Positions 13,755-21,715 of a stretch of 64,000 nt of DNA are shown here, piece by piece. Below the pieces are notes generated by a model. That model did no database searches. It was given only the letters and a program-made list of their open reading frames with translations, and was not told the DNA's origin. The DNA lies in the NCBI GenBank assembly GCA_028275345.1, contig JAPWUV010000012.1, positions 43,573 to 107,572 of the forward strand, given 5' to 3'. The position numbers and the translations under genes are program-made. Within the stretch, counting starts at the first letter, position 1. Every line of letters begins with the position of its first letter. This DNA comes from a bacterium (lineage in GTDB: Bacteria > Zhuqueibacterota > Zhuqueibacteria > Oleimicrobiales > Geothermoviventaceae).

Positions 13755-14930
13755 TCAGGCATATGCAGGTTTCTCGCCGGCCAGGGCGGCTTCTTCTGCA
13801 GTCTCCTCCCGCGGGAAGATTGGGAAATTCCTAGCCACCCATTCGAACACTGCAAAACCGGTGGCCACAAGGGCCGCGGTGACCACGATCTCTTGCCACT
13901 TGGGGAAGTAGGCGCCGCCCCAGCCCTCCAGGGAGGTGATGCTCACATTCAACCGATTCATCACGAGGCCCACCACGGTGGACACAGCTCCCCAGAAGAG
14001 CCATGTCCGGTGCACGACGAACTTCGGCACGGAGTAGATGACGATGGGCACGACGCTCATGAGAAAGATCTCCGCCCAGAAAAGTCCCGCCTCTCGGGTG
14101 GGATGGAACGCGAAACTCAGCGTGCCACGGCCTGCCATGTCCAGGAAGCGCACCGTCAGGTAGATCACCTCCACCAGAATGACACCCCGAGCCAGGCCGG
14201 TGAGAACATCCAGTTCCAGCTCCTTCCGGAAGGCCCTGTGGCTCAGGAAAGATTCGAAAATGGTCATCGCCAGACCCACGCCCACGGCCGAGATGAAAAA
14301 GAGTAGCGGCAACAGGGGCGAGTACCAGAGGGGGTGCATCTTCTGCGGCACGATCAGATAGAGGGAGCCCAGGGAGGACTGGTGCAGGGTCGACAGCAAA
14401 ACGCCCGCCACCACCAAGACGATCGTCAAAGACCGCATGACCCGGAGAGGCCAGCGCCACCGGAATTTCTCGAACACCACCGGACTGAACTCGAGCGCCA
14501 GGACCGCGGTGTAGAGCATCACGCACCAGCCCACCTCGAACATGACCGAATGCGGGTTCCACATGATGATCGGATGCCAGATGTTCCACGGACGGCCGAG
14601 GTCGAAAAGAAGGGCCACGATCACCAGGAGATAGCCGAGGAAGGCGGTCAAGATGGTGGGCCGGACAATGGCATGGTACTTCTTTCCGGCATCGAAAATG
14701 TAAACCAATGCGGCCACGGTGAAGCCCCCCGCGGCCAATGCTACCCCGCAGAGGACGTCGAAACCGATCCACAGTCCCCACGGGAAGTCATCCCGAAGAT
14801 TGGTGACGGCCCCCAGTCCCTTGGTGAAGCGAATCACCGCCACGTATGCCCCGAGGATCCAGAGAGCGAACAGGAGACCTCGCCAAAAGGTCAAACGCGG
14901 AAGTCTACTGCCGAGAGCGTTGAGCTTCAT
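13755..14930 (-). CDS. HybB/NrfD-family membrane subunit
   Basis: A 391-residue integral membrane protein with about ten hydrophobic helices and typical HybB features, including FPWGLWIGFDVLCGVALAAGG, LFDLGRPWNIWHP and MWNPHSVMFEVGWC. HybB and NrfD proteins exchange electrons between an Fe-S subunit and the quinone pool, sometimes with proton movement. It directly follows the HybA-like ferredoxin gene (63-bp gap). No NiFe or molybdopterin catalytic subunit is nearby, so the electron source is unknown. The ATG is preceded by GGGAGAGAAGGG. The family assignment is firm; hydrogenase function is not supported. Confidence 0.9.
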   Translation of the reverse strand: MKLNALGSRLPRLTFWRGLLFALWILGAYVAVIRFTKGLGAVTNLRDDFPWGLWIGFDVLCGVALAAGGFTVAALVYIFDAGKKYHAIVRPTILTAFLGYLLVIVALLFDLGRPWNIWHPIIMWNPHSVMFEVGWCVMLYTAVLALEFSPVVFEKFRWRWPLRVMRSLTIVLVVAGVLLSTLHQSSLGSLYLIVPQKMHPLWYSPLLPLLFFISAVGVGLAMTIFESFLSHRAFRKELELDVLTGLARGVILVEVIYLTVRFLDMAGRGTLSFAFHPTREAGLFWAEIFLMSVVPIVIYSVPKFVVHRTWLFWGAVSTVVGLVMNRLNVSITSLEGWGGAYFPKWQEIVVTAALVATGFAVFEWVARNFPIFPREETAEEAALAGEKPAYA

Positions 14931-14993
14931 CCCTTCTCTCCCGTGTTGAGTCGTAGCGGTCGCGCTCTGCCGAGACAGGGCGATCCCGGCGCC

Positions 14994-15797
14994 CTATTCC
15001 TCCGAGTCCAGCTGCTCCGGCGGCAACTCCTCGATGAAATCCTCCTTCGCCTCCAGCTGGTTCTCCTTGGCCATCCTCTCCAGTTTGATCCGCCGGTTGA
15101 TGATCCAGTAGACCCCGAAAAGGAACACGCCTCCGAAACCGACCAGATTCGGGATCTTCGAGAGGACGCGCCATGTGAGTTCGGGCAGCGGTTCTTGGAC
15201 GCTCAGGTTCCGAGCCAGGAACGGGATCTTCTCGAATGGGACGTGCGAGATGTACAGGAGCGAAGTTCCGCCCACTTCCCGCACGCCGTAGATGTGCTGG
15301 ACGTACTTGCCCGGCTCCTCGCGCAGCCGCCGCTGCGCCTCCGCGATCAAGTCCTCGCGCTCCCCAAAGAGGATAGCTCCTGTGGGGCAAGCTTCGGTAC
15401 AGGCAGGCTGACCTCCTGCCACGATCCGATCATAGCACATGGTGCATTTGCGCACCGAGGGGACCGGGTTGTGCCACTCGTACGTCGGGATCTGGAAGGG
15501 ACAAGCCTGGAGGCAGTACCGGCACCCCATGCACTTCTCGGCATGCCAAATGACCGGCCCCAGCTCCGTCTTTTCGAGCGCAGCTACGGGGCAGGCGGAC
15601 ACGCAGGTCGCATGCTCGCAATGCATGCACGCATGTCGATAGTAGACATCCCCCTCGAGGTTCTCCACGATCACGTAGTTGTCCGGGGAAAGTCGCCGCT
15701 GGCTCGTCGGCTTCAGTCCGTTCGCCGTCCGACATGCTTCCATGCAGGACTCGCAACCGATACAGAGGGAAATATCGACCAGGATGCCCTTGCTCAT
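14994..15797 (-). CDS. HybA-like ferredoxin subunit with four [4Fe-4S] clusters and C-terminal membrane helix
   Basis: The 267-residue protein contains 16 cysteines in four groups (CIGCESCMEAC, CMHCEHATCVSAC, CMGCRYCLQAC, CTMC with CTEAC), enough for four [4Fe-4S] clusters. A single helix near residues 212-232 would anchor it next to HybB. Unlike E. coli HybA it has no Tat signal, so the clusters should face the cytoplasm. The ATG at 15797 follows CGGAGGA by 9 nt and gives MSKGILVDISLC; an alternative ATG at 15827 overlaps the stop of the upstream GcvH-like gene (ATGA) but has a weaker ribosome site. It is central to the five-gene redox operon. Confidence 0.88.
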   Translation of the reverse strand: MSKGILVDISLCIGCESCMEACRTANGLKPTSQRRLSPDNYVIVENLEGDVYYRHACMHCEHATCVSACPVAALEKTELGPVIWHAEKCMGCRYCLQACPFQIPTYEWHNPVPSVRKCTMCYDRIVAGGQPACTEACPTGAILFGEREDLIAEAQRRLREEPGKYVQHIYGVREVGGTSLLYISHVPFEKIPFLARNLSVQEPLPELTWRVLSKIPNLVGFGGVFLFGVYWIINRRIKLERMAKENQLEAKEDFIEELPPEQLDSEE

Positions 15798-15823
15798 CGC
15801 CGCGGTCCTCCGAGGTTGGGTCG

Positions 15824-16504
15824 TCATCCGATCTCGTGGAGACTGAAGAAGCGGGCCTGGCACTCGTCCCAGGCGTGGTCATCCAACTGAGCCAGGATCC
15901 CCTCCACGGGAAGTCCACCATCGGCCATGGTCACCCCGACCTGAGGATGCGTGGCCAAAGCTCGGGCGAGGAATTCCTTCAGCCTCTCCCCTTCCCGACG
16001 CAGCCACGCGACGGCTTTTTCCGCGACCACGAGTCCCGGGAGCACATCCCCCAAGTCCTCCGGCTCCAGATCCATCAACCAACCGCGGACGTAGGGATCG
16101 CTCTTTAGCGCGCTGGGATTGCTCAGAATCCCTTCGTTCACGCGCGTCACCTTTCCCGACACGGGGGACCTCAGCGCAAGCTTGCGCCGCCCCTGCTGAA
16201 TCCACAGGATCGGCTGCCCCTTCTTGACGTAGGTACCCGGGTTTACCGACTCGACGGCGTCCAAGGGGCCGAGCAGCTTCTGGGCGAAATCATCCAGCCC
16301 CAACCGCGCCCGCCCGTCAGGAAAGACCCGCAGCCAAAGATGATTCGGTGCATGGAAGAGGCCCTTGGCCAGCCGCACCGCAGGCAATCGTACCGCAGAG
16401 GTGGAAATTCCAGCGCGCGCCAAGCGCCGTTCTCGGCTCTTTTGCAGAGCCAGGTCAATCAGCAGGAACGCGACGATAGTCAATGCGACGAAGATGGCAA
16501 CCAT
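15824..16504 (-). CDS. Membrane-anchored GcvH-like protein, lipoyl lysine replaced by Arg
   Basis: In the 226-residue protein, an N-terminal helix (1-20) followed by a basic stretch predicts a cytoplasmic soluble part. The GcvH barrel (about 50-160) includes NHLWLRV, LGLDDFAQKLLG and RSPVSGKVTRVN. In an ungapped alignment with GcvH the lipoyl-lysine position is Arg, with a Lys two residues later. The C-terminal ADGGLPVEGILAQL segment matches its paralogues. It is co-transcribed with the HybA-like gene (26-bp gap to the chosen start, or ATGA overlap with the alternative). Lipoylation at the shifted Lys is possible but unproven. Confidence 0.82.
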   Translation of the reverse strand: MVAIFVALTIVAFLLIDLALQKSRERRLARAGISTSAVRLPAVRLAKGLFHAPNHLWLRVFPDGRARLGLDDFAQKLLGPLDAVESVNPGTYVKKGQPILWIQQGRRKLALRSPVSGKVTRVNEGILSNPSALKSDPYVRGWLMDLEPEDLGDVLPGLVVAEKAVAWLRREGERLKEFLARALATHPQVGVTMADGGLPVEGILAQLDDHAWDECQARFFSLHEIG

Positions 16505-16534
16505 CCTTGCTCCTCCGATGTCGGCTGTTGCTTT

Positions 16535-17176
16535 TCAGGCCACAGGAAAGTACCGTTTCCGGAACTGTTCCCACTGTGCCTCGGACAGATACTTCGCGAT
16601 GCCCTCCATCAGCTCGCCACCGTCCTGCAGAACGGCCCCAGCGAAGGGCGAATGGCTCCGCTGCAGGTCTTGGATGGCCAGTTCAACCCACTTTTTCGCA
16701 AGGTCCGAGGCAAAAAGGTTTGCCACACAGCACTGTTCGTCGCGGGGCCGGACCTTGAGGATCCACCCGCGTTCGTAGGGATCCTCGCGAAGGCGCTCCG
16801 GGTGACGCAGGATCTCCTCATTCACTTCGATCACCTCTCCATCCAGCGGGGCGGGTTGGTCCAGGGCCCGGCCATCGAAGCGCAAGGTCCACAGACGCCG
16901 GCCCTGTTCGACCCGCTCCCCCGGCGAAGGGAGATCGATGGCCCGCACATCGCCGACGATCCGGCGCGCGAAGGCATCCAGACCGACCAGGACCTCGCCC
17001 GCCCCCACAGGCTTGGCCCAAGTATGGCCCGGATGGTAGTAGCGATCCGCCGGCAGCACGATGGGGCCGATCCGGCTGACCGGCCGCGCGACAAGAGCCG
17101 GGCGCTTGCGGTAATCCAATGCCAACTTGATCCCGATGCCCACAAGGCAGAGTGCGCAAAACACCGCGAAGAGCAT
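16535..17176 (-). CDS. Membrane-anchored GcvH-like protein, lipoyl lysine absent
   Basis: The first gene of the redox operon encodes 213 residues. A membrane helix (1-21) with a basic flank (DYRKRP) places the GcvH-type barrel in the cytoplasm. The barrel shows HPGHTWAKPV, VGLDAFARRIVG and DGEVIEVNEEIL. The lysine normally lipoylated in GcvH is Gly in an ungapped alignment. The C-terminal LQDGGELMEGIAKYL is shared with the two paralogues downstream. The ATG follows GGGAGG. A sigma-54-like promoter and three enhancer-like repeats lie upstream. Confidence 0.82.
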   Translation of the reverse strand: MLFAVFCALCLVGIGIKLALDYRKRPALVARPVSRIGPIVLPADRYYHPGHTWAKPVGAGEVLVGLDAFARRIVGDVRAIDLPSPGERVEQGRRLWTLRFDGRALDQPAPLDGEVIEVNEEILRHPERLREDPYERGWILKVRPRDEQCCVANLFASDLAKKWVELAIQDLQRSHSPFAGAVLQDGGELMEGIAKYLSEAQWEQFRKRYFPVA

Positions 17177-17227
17177 CGCATTCCTCCCTTACACTGGTCT
17201 TTCGCTTCACGTGGCTGCCCAGGGCAT

Positions 17228-17243
17228 TCCAAGAATCGTACCA
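17228..17243 (-). promoter_or_regulatory. Candidate sigma-54 (-24/-12) promoter of the GcvH/HybAB operon
   Basis: On the minus strand TGGTACG-ATTC-TTGGA matches the -24/-12 pattern TGGCACG-N4-TTGCW with correct spacing. The -24 GG is present. The -12 GC is GG, a notable deviation. It lies about 52 bp upstream of the first start codon, next to a gene for a sigma-54 activator and downstream of repeated enhancer-like palindromes. Confidence 0.5.
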
Positions 17244-17341
17244 GCGGACAGCCGGCTGATGAGGCTATTGGAACCTTCGGAAACTGCAGGACTTGCGGAG
17301 GGTCAAAGCAGGGAACCACTCCAGAACGAGGGAAAGGCGCC

Positions 17342-17356
17342 GTTGAGTATTTCAAC
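17342..17356. promoter_or_regulatory. Enhancer-like palindrome, site 1
   Basis: A perfect palindromic pair GTTGA-N5-TCAAC (extended by one more pair, C and G, at the ends). Its centre lies about 130 bp upstream of the transcription start implied by the sigma-54-like promoter, a typical distance for NtrC-class activators. Confidence 0.55.
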
Positions 17357-17419
17357 GCCGCTCCGCCCCGGCGCCGAAGAACTTGGGCTAGAGGCCGAAG
17401 AAATCAAAGAGTTCGGCGC

Positions 17420-17434
17420 GATGAGATGCTCAAC
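17420..17434. promoter_or_regulatory. Enhancer-like palindrome, site 2 (one mismatch)
   Basis: GATGA-GATGC-TCAAC, the same 15-bp layout with one mismatch in the left arm. Its centre is 23 bp from site 3, about two helical turns. Confidence 0.45.
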
Positions 17435-17442
17435 GCCTGGAT

Positions 17443-17457
17443 GTTGAGGTGCTCAAC
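17443..17457. promoter_or_regulatory. Enhancer-like palindrome, site 3
   Basis: GTTGA-GGTGC-TCAAC, identical in both arms to site 1 and 101 bp from it. The three sites were not found elsewhere in the window when TCAAC occurrences were checked by eye. Confidence 0.55.
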
Positions 17458-17557
17458 AGCAGGCTTCGAACACCTGCCCTTTCGCCGGGGGATGCCGACT
17501 CTTCGTTCCCGGATGGGGCCCATTCGGGGAACCCGGAGAGCCCCGCGGCTTCCCCCG

Positions 17558-18130
17558 CTAGGAGCTGGCTTTACGTAGGTGGATCCCCCCTAGCTTCTCG
17601 AGGCGCCGGGAGAGATGCCGTCGGCACTCGGCACAAAAATCGTCCCCCTTGTAATCGATCTCCTCCACGTAGGTGGAAACCCGCATCACGCAGAAGGGAT
17701 CGTCGCAGTGGACCAGGCCGAAGGTATGGCCCAGCTCATGAATGGCCTCCTTCAGGAGGCGCGTCTGCAGGAGATGATTATCCGGAGGGATCCCGAAAAG
17801 CTCATTCTTCAGCCGAAAGCATGAGACAATCGCTGCCTTCCCTTCCAGCTGGGCCTCGCCAAAGACATAGGTCAACACCGGGACGAAGAGGTCGAGGTCG
17901 GTGAGGCCAAGGATCCTGATCGCATCGGCTGGCGCCTCCTCGAGAAGCTGGGCCAATAGTTCCGTCGACCGAAATTGGTTCCGGAAGCGATCAAAGGCGC
18001 GCGATGGGTCGATATTCAAGGGGAGAACGACGCTGGGGATCCCAAATCGCGCGGCAATCGTCTCCGCCAGGAATTGCAGATTCACCGTCAAGGGGCGGTG
18101 AATCGGGACGACGTAGATTCGCCCCGTCAC
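17558..18130 (-). CDS. amzA: Archaemetzincin family zinc metalloprotease
   Basis: The 190-residue protein contains the archaemetzincin signature HELGHTFGLVHCDDPFCVM, with zinc ligands His131, His135 and His141, catalytic Glu132 and the following Cys142/Cys147. A second CxxC (Cys166, Cys169) completes the family's structural zinc site. It has no signal peptide and is probably cytoplasmic. Its GTG start overlaps the stop of the sigma-54 regulator gene (GTGA), so it is translationally coupled to the two-component system. Archaemetzincins are patchily distributed in bacteria and their substrates are unknown; a proteolytic role in this regulon is inference. Confidence 0.9.
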   Translation of the reverse strand: MTGRIYVVPIHRPLTVNLQFLAETIAARFGIPSVVLPLNIDPSRAFDRFRNQFRSTELLAQLLEEAPADAIRILGLTDLDLFVPVLTYVFGEAQLEGKAAIVSCFRLKNELFGIPPDNHLLQTRLLKEAIHELGHTFGLVHCDDPFCVMRVSTYVEEIDYKGDDFCAECRRHLSRRLEKLGGIHLRKASS

Positions 18131-19497
18131 GCAGGTCTCCGGAGTCCGTATTTGCGGATCTTGTTGTATAGGGTGACTCGGTCAATCTTCAGAATGGACG
18201 CGGCCCGGGTGATATTCCAGTCCGTCTTGAGCAGGATCTTTTCGATGTGTGAGCGCTCCACATCCTCCAAGGACTCGAGCTCATCCGCGGTCGGCCTCTC
18301 CCTCTGAGCAATTTGGAAGGGGAGATCCTCGGGGCGAATCACCGGGGGTCTCCCCACCACCATGGCGCGCTCGATGGCGTTCTCCAGTTCCCGAACGTTT
18401 CCCGGCCAGTCGTAGGCCATGAGCTTTTCCATGGCTTCGGGGCTGATTTCGGTGATGGGCTTGTTCATCGCGGCGGCGAATCGGCGCATGAAATGCCGCG
18501 CGAGCAGGGGGATATCCTCCCGTCGCTCGCGGAGGGGGGGAAGGTAGATGGTGAAGACGTTGATCCGGTAGTACAGGTCCTCGCGGAAGCGCCCTTCCCG
18601 CATCTCCTTCTCCAGATCCTTGTTGGTGGCGCAGATGAGGCGAAAATCGGAACGGATGATCTGATTGCCACCGACCCGAGTGAACTGCTTCGTCTCGATG
18701 ACGCGCAGCAGATCGGCTTGCATCTTCGCCGGGATGTCGCCGATCTCATCGAGAAAGAGCGTGCCGCCGTCGGCCAGCTCCAGCTTGCCCTTCCGCCGGT
18801 ACTGGGCTCCCGTGAAGGCGCCCCTCTCGTGCCCGAAGAGCTCGCTTTCCAGGAGCGTCTCTGGAAAGGCCCCGCAATTGACAGTGATGATGGGGAAATA
18901 GCGTCGGCGGCTGTGGCTGTGGATCGCCCGAGCGATCAGCTCCTTCCCGGTGCCGCTCTCTCCCCGGATCAGCACAGTGGAATCGGTCGCAGCAACCGTG
19001 CGCACCAGCTCGAAAACCTGCTTCATGGCCGGCGTCTGGCCAATGATCTCGTCCGCTCGGGACAGTTCTTCGATCTTCTGCCGAAGCTGGATGTTCTCCG
19101 CACGCAGCCGCTTTTGCTCCACTGCGTTCCGGATGAGATGCTCCAGATCATCCGGATCAATGGGCTTGGTGACGTAATCGAAGGCCCCTTGCTTCAGGGC
19201 CTGGACGGCGCTTTCCACCGATGCGTAGGCTGTGATCATGATGATCACGAGGCTGGGGTCGATCTCCCGGATCCGCCTCTGGAGTTCCAGGCCATCGATC
19301 CCCGGCAAGCGAATATCCAGCAGCACAATATCCCAGCTCGCCTCCTGCAACTTCCGGAGGGCCTCGTTGGCGTCGGCGGCGACATCCACTCGGTAGCCGT
19401 CCTCGCGGAACCACTTGTAGAGGGCATCCCGAACCGAGGCTTCATCATCTACGACAAGGATTCCCACCTGGCTCTTTTCCATGCCCGCTACCCTCAT
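18127..19497 (-). CDS. NtrC-family sigma-54-dependent response regulator
   Basis: The 456-residue regulator has a receiver domain (about 10-125) with phospho-acceptor Asp61 in VLLDIRLPG. An AAA+ domain (about 150-385) carries Walker A GESGTGKE (179-186) and the sigma-54 contact motif GAFTGA (226-231). A Fis-type helix-turn-helix lies at the C-terminus (ITRAASILKIDRVTLYNKI). The ATG overlaps the kinase stop codon (ATGA) and is preceded by CGGAAGG. It is the obvious candidate to bind the GTTGA-N5-TCAAC repeats just downstream of its operon and to activate the GcvH/HybAB genes. Confidence 0.95.
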   Translation of the reverse strand: MRVAGMEKSQVGILVVDDEASVRDALYKWFREDGYRVDVAADANEALRKLQEASWDIVLLDIRLPGIDGLELQRRIREIDPSLVIIMITAYASVESAVQALKQGAFDYVTKPIDPDDLEHLIRNAVEQKRLRAENIQLRQKIEELSRADEIIGQTPAMKQVFELVRTVAATDSTVLIRGESGTGKELIARAIHSHSRRRYFPIITVNCGAFPETLLESELFGHERGAFTGAQYRRKGKLELADGGTLFLDEIGDIPAKMQADLLRVIETKQFTRVGGNQIIRSDFRLICATNKDLEKEMREGRFREDLYYRINVFTIYLPPLRERREDIPLLARHFMRRFAAAMNKPITEISPEAMEKLMAYDWPGNVRELENAIERAMVVGRPPVIRPEDLPFQIAQRERPTADELESLEDVERSHIEKILLKTDWNITRAASILKIDRVTLYNKIRKYGLRRPA

Positions 19498-21131
19498 CCT
19501 TCCGTAGTTTCGGACACCGGCGCTGGTTGCCCGCTGGCGGCAGCTCCGTGGGGATTGACCGGCAGTTCAACGACGAAGGTCGTCCCCTCGCCCAGTTTCG
19601 TGTCCACCGAAATCTGACCGCGGTGTTTCTGGACGATCCCGTACACCACGGCCAGCCCCAGCCCGAGCCCCTGTCCGTTCGTCTTGGTGGTGAAGAAGGG
19701 TTCGAAGATGTGGGGCAGCACATCCTCCGGGATCCCCACGCCGGTGTCGCTGATCTCCACCCGAACCTTGCCATCCCCTGGCGTCGTTCGCACCCGCAGC
19801 ACACCCCCGTCCGGCATGGCCTCCACCGCATTGATCAAGAGGGCGAGAAAAGCCTGCTTCAACTCGTCCGCGTTTCCGATGACCCGGCACTCCTGCGAGG
19901 AGAACTCCGTCTCCAGCTTCACCCCAGCCAGCTCCAAATGATGACTCACGAGGACGAGAGAGCGGTTCAGGACCTCGTTGAGATCCACCTCCGCAAAGCC
20001 CTCCCGGCCTTCGCGCGCGAAGAGCAGGAGATTCTTCACAATGTTGCCGCAGCGTTTGGCTTCATTCTCCACAACCTCGAGGTCCCGGCTCATTTCGCTC
20101 TTCAGCGCGGGATCAATGTCGAGCCTGTCCAAACGACGCCTCAGATACTTGGCCAACCCGAGGATCCCCGACATGGGGTTATTGAGCTCGTGGGCGACGC
20201 TGGCGGCCATCTTGCCCAAGGAGGCCATTCGTTCCGCCTGGACGATCTGAGCCTGGGCCCGCTCGAGCTCGCGGGTTTTCTCCTGCACCCGCTCCTCGAG
20301 CTTCTGAGACCACTCCTTGAGCGCGTCCGTGGCCCGCTTCAAGTCCTGACTCATCCGATTGAAGGACTGGGCCAGGAGCTCGATTTCGCTCCCACCGCTG
20401 ACGGGGATGACGTATCCCAGGTTCCCGGCAGCGATTTCGCGCGTGCCGCGAACCAGCCTCCGGATCGGAGCGTGCAGACTGACACTCACGATCACCCCGC
20501 CCATTAAGGCCGCCAGCAAGGCCACAAGCACTCCCGCCAGCAGGGCTCGTCTTGCGTGGCGGGCCAGGGTGGCATCGATCTGCGTCCGATCCAGCCTCAG
20601 GTCGAGGATGCCGAGCACTTGTTGATCTGGCGAATGGGCATGGCAGGAAGCGTTGTAGCAGGCCGGCTCGTTGTCGATCCCGAGCGTCATGCCCAGGATA
20701 TGCCGACCCTCCTCAGTCCGGAAGGAACGAATCGCCATCCCGCGCTCGGGCACGCGCGCCTTCCCCGCCTCAGCATGACAATCCACACACGCTTCGGCCC
20801 GAAGATCCACCTGAGTGCCGAGCTCCTCGGGATCATGGGAGTACACCACAACCCCGCTTTTGTTGAAGATGCGAATGCCGTAGATGTCTGGGCCCTTGGC
20901 GACGTCGCGGACCATCTCCTGGATATCGTCTTTGCGGTTTTGCAGCATGGCGTGCCGCATGGACTGGATGAGGAGCATGGCGCCGCGGCCGGCGCAATTG
21001 CTCAGCGCGATGTCGAAGAAAGCTCTCTCTTGAACCTGGAGGAAGTAGATGTGAAGTCCCAGCACCCCCGCCGTAACCACGGCAATGGGCAGGAACACCC
21101 GGAAGCTCACCGATCGAAACAGGCTAGTCAT
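19494..21131 (-). CDS. Membrane histidine kinase with heme c-like sensor domain
   Basis: The 545-residue kinase has a membrane helix (about 10-30), a periplasmic domain (about 31-195), a second helix (about 198-218), HAMP, a coiled coil, HisKA with VAHELNNPMSG and a HATPase domain (about 415-525). The periplasmic part contains CVDCH (Cys115, Cys118, His119), a classical heme c motif, and CYNASCH (Cys158, Cys163, His164), a CX4CH variant. Redox, O2 or another heme ligand is therefore a likely signal. It is the first gene of a kinase-regulator-archaemetzincin operon with overlapping start and stop codons. Heme attachment is predicted, not shown. Confidence 0.9.
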   Translation of the reverse strand: MTSLFRSVSFRVFLPIAVVTAGVLGLHIYFLQVQERAFFDIALSNCAGRGAMLLIQSMRHAMLQNRKDDIQEMVRDVAKGPDIYGIRIFNKSGVVVYSHDPEELGTQVDLRAEACVDCHAEAGKARVPERGMAIRSFRTEEGRHILGMTLGIDNEPACYNASCHAHSPDQQVLGILDLRLDRTQIDATLARHARRALLAGVLVALLAALMGGVIVSVSLHAPIRRLVRGTREIAAGNLGYVIPVSGGSEIELLAQSFNRMSQDLKRATDALKEWSQKLEERVQEKTRELERAQAQIVQAERMASLGKMAASVAHELNNPMSGILGLAKYLRRRLDRLDIDPALKSEMSRDLEVVENEAKRCGNIVKNLLLFAREGREGFAEVDLNEVLNRSLVLVSHHLELAGVKLETEFSSQECRVIGNADELKQAFLALLINAVEAMPDGGVLRVRTTPGDGKVRVEISDTGVGIPEDVLPHIFEPFFTTKTNGQGLGLGLAVVYGIVQKHRGQISVDTKLGEGTTFVVELPVNPHGAAASGQPAPVSETTEG

Positions 21132-21715
21132 TTGACTTCAGGCCTTCGCCTGGTGCGGAGCCCGCCCCCGCAGTCCGACTGTCTTGGGTAGGCCTTCGTA
21201 CGCCGCACAAAATTACGCGCTTTCCATGTCGAAAGCAAAGGAATCGCACGGGGCTTGGGCGAGAAAAGCGGTCCCTTGCGCTGAGGCAATCCTCAGAGCG
21301 GCGGGCAGGCAAAAAGGGTTGCGGGTGCGGAAGGAGAAGCGTACATTTGCCAGCGAAACCGAAGGGATCCAAAGCAGCCTGCCGTGGTTGTTGCTCCATC
21401 AGCCCAGCGAGGGGGGCGCTCGGTCTTTCGCCGAGGTAGTGCCGCGGCCCGGAAGGCGTGCTGCGCGGGAGGCGGGGAATAACAGCTCAGCGACGACAGA
21501 CGTTGGGAGTCCGTGGGTCTTTCGCAGGCAAGCTGTCAAAAGCGGCAAGGGAGGATCTCTTTATGCGGACTGCGAGGACACAGACTCCCTGAAGGGGCGA
21601 GGGCAGAGGAACCCTTGCATCTACTGGTTCGAACCCGGAAGGGGCAAGGAACGCGATCAATGACGTCGGAAGCTCCACGACCCGAATGAGCCCTTTCTCG
21701 CGGAGGTGAAGCGGA
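21132..21715. other. Divergent intergenic region, no gene supported
   Basis: About 580 bp between the kinase operon and the permease. Open frames here lack domains and ribosome sites. It must carry divergent promoters. A weak TTGCTT-N17-TAATTT pair lies upstream of the kinase at about 21210-21240, too poor to list separately. A structured element near the permease is listed below. Confidence 0.45.
21613..21649 (+). other. Stem-loop in the permease leader
   Basis: CCTTGC (21613-21618) pairs with GCAAGG (21644-21649) around a loop holding the palindrome GGTTCGAACC. It lies about 65 bp upstream of the permease start. The loop resembles a tRNA T-loop but no tRNA can be folded. It could be a leader structure or regulator site. 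Confidence 0.3.

Noticed and set aside
12912..17176. Hydrogenase-2 operon, suggested by HybA and HybB homologues
   Set aside because: No small or large NiFe subunit is encoded here; the operon carries GcvH-like genes instead, and the HybA-like protein lacks the Tat signal.
12912..17176. Glycine cleavage system
   Set aside because: No GcvT or GcvP gene is present, and the lipoyl lysine is missing in all three GcvH-like proteins.
21600..21660. Possible tRNA, because of the loop GGTTCGAACC
   Set aside because: The flanks do not form a T-stem, and no acceptor, D or anticodon arm could be folded on either strand.
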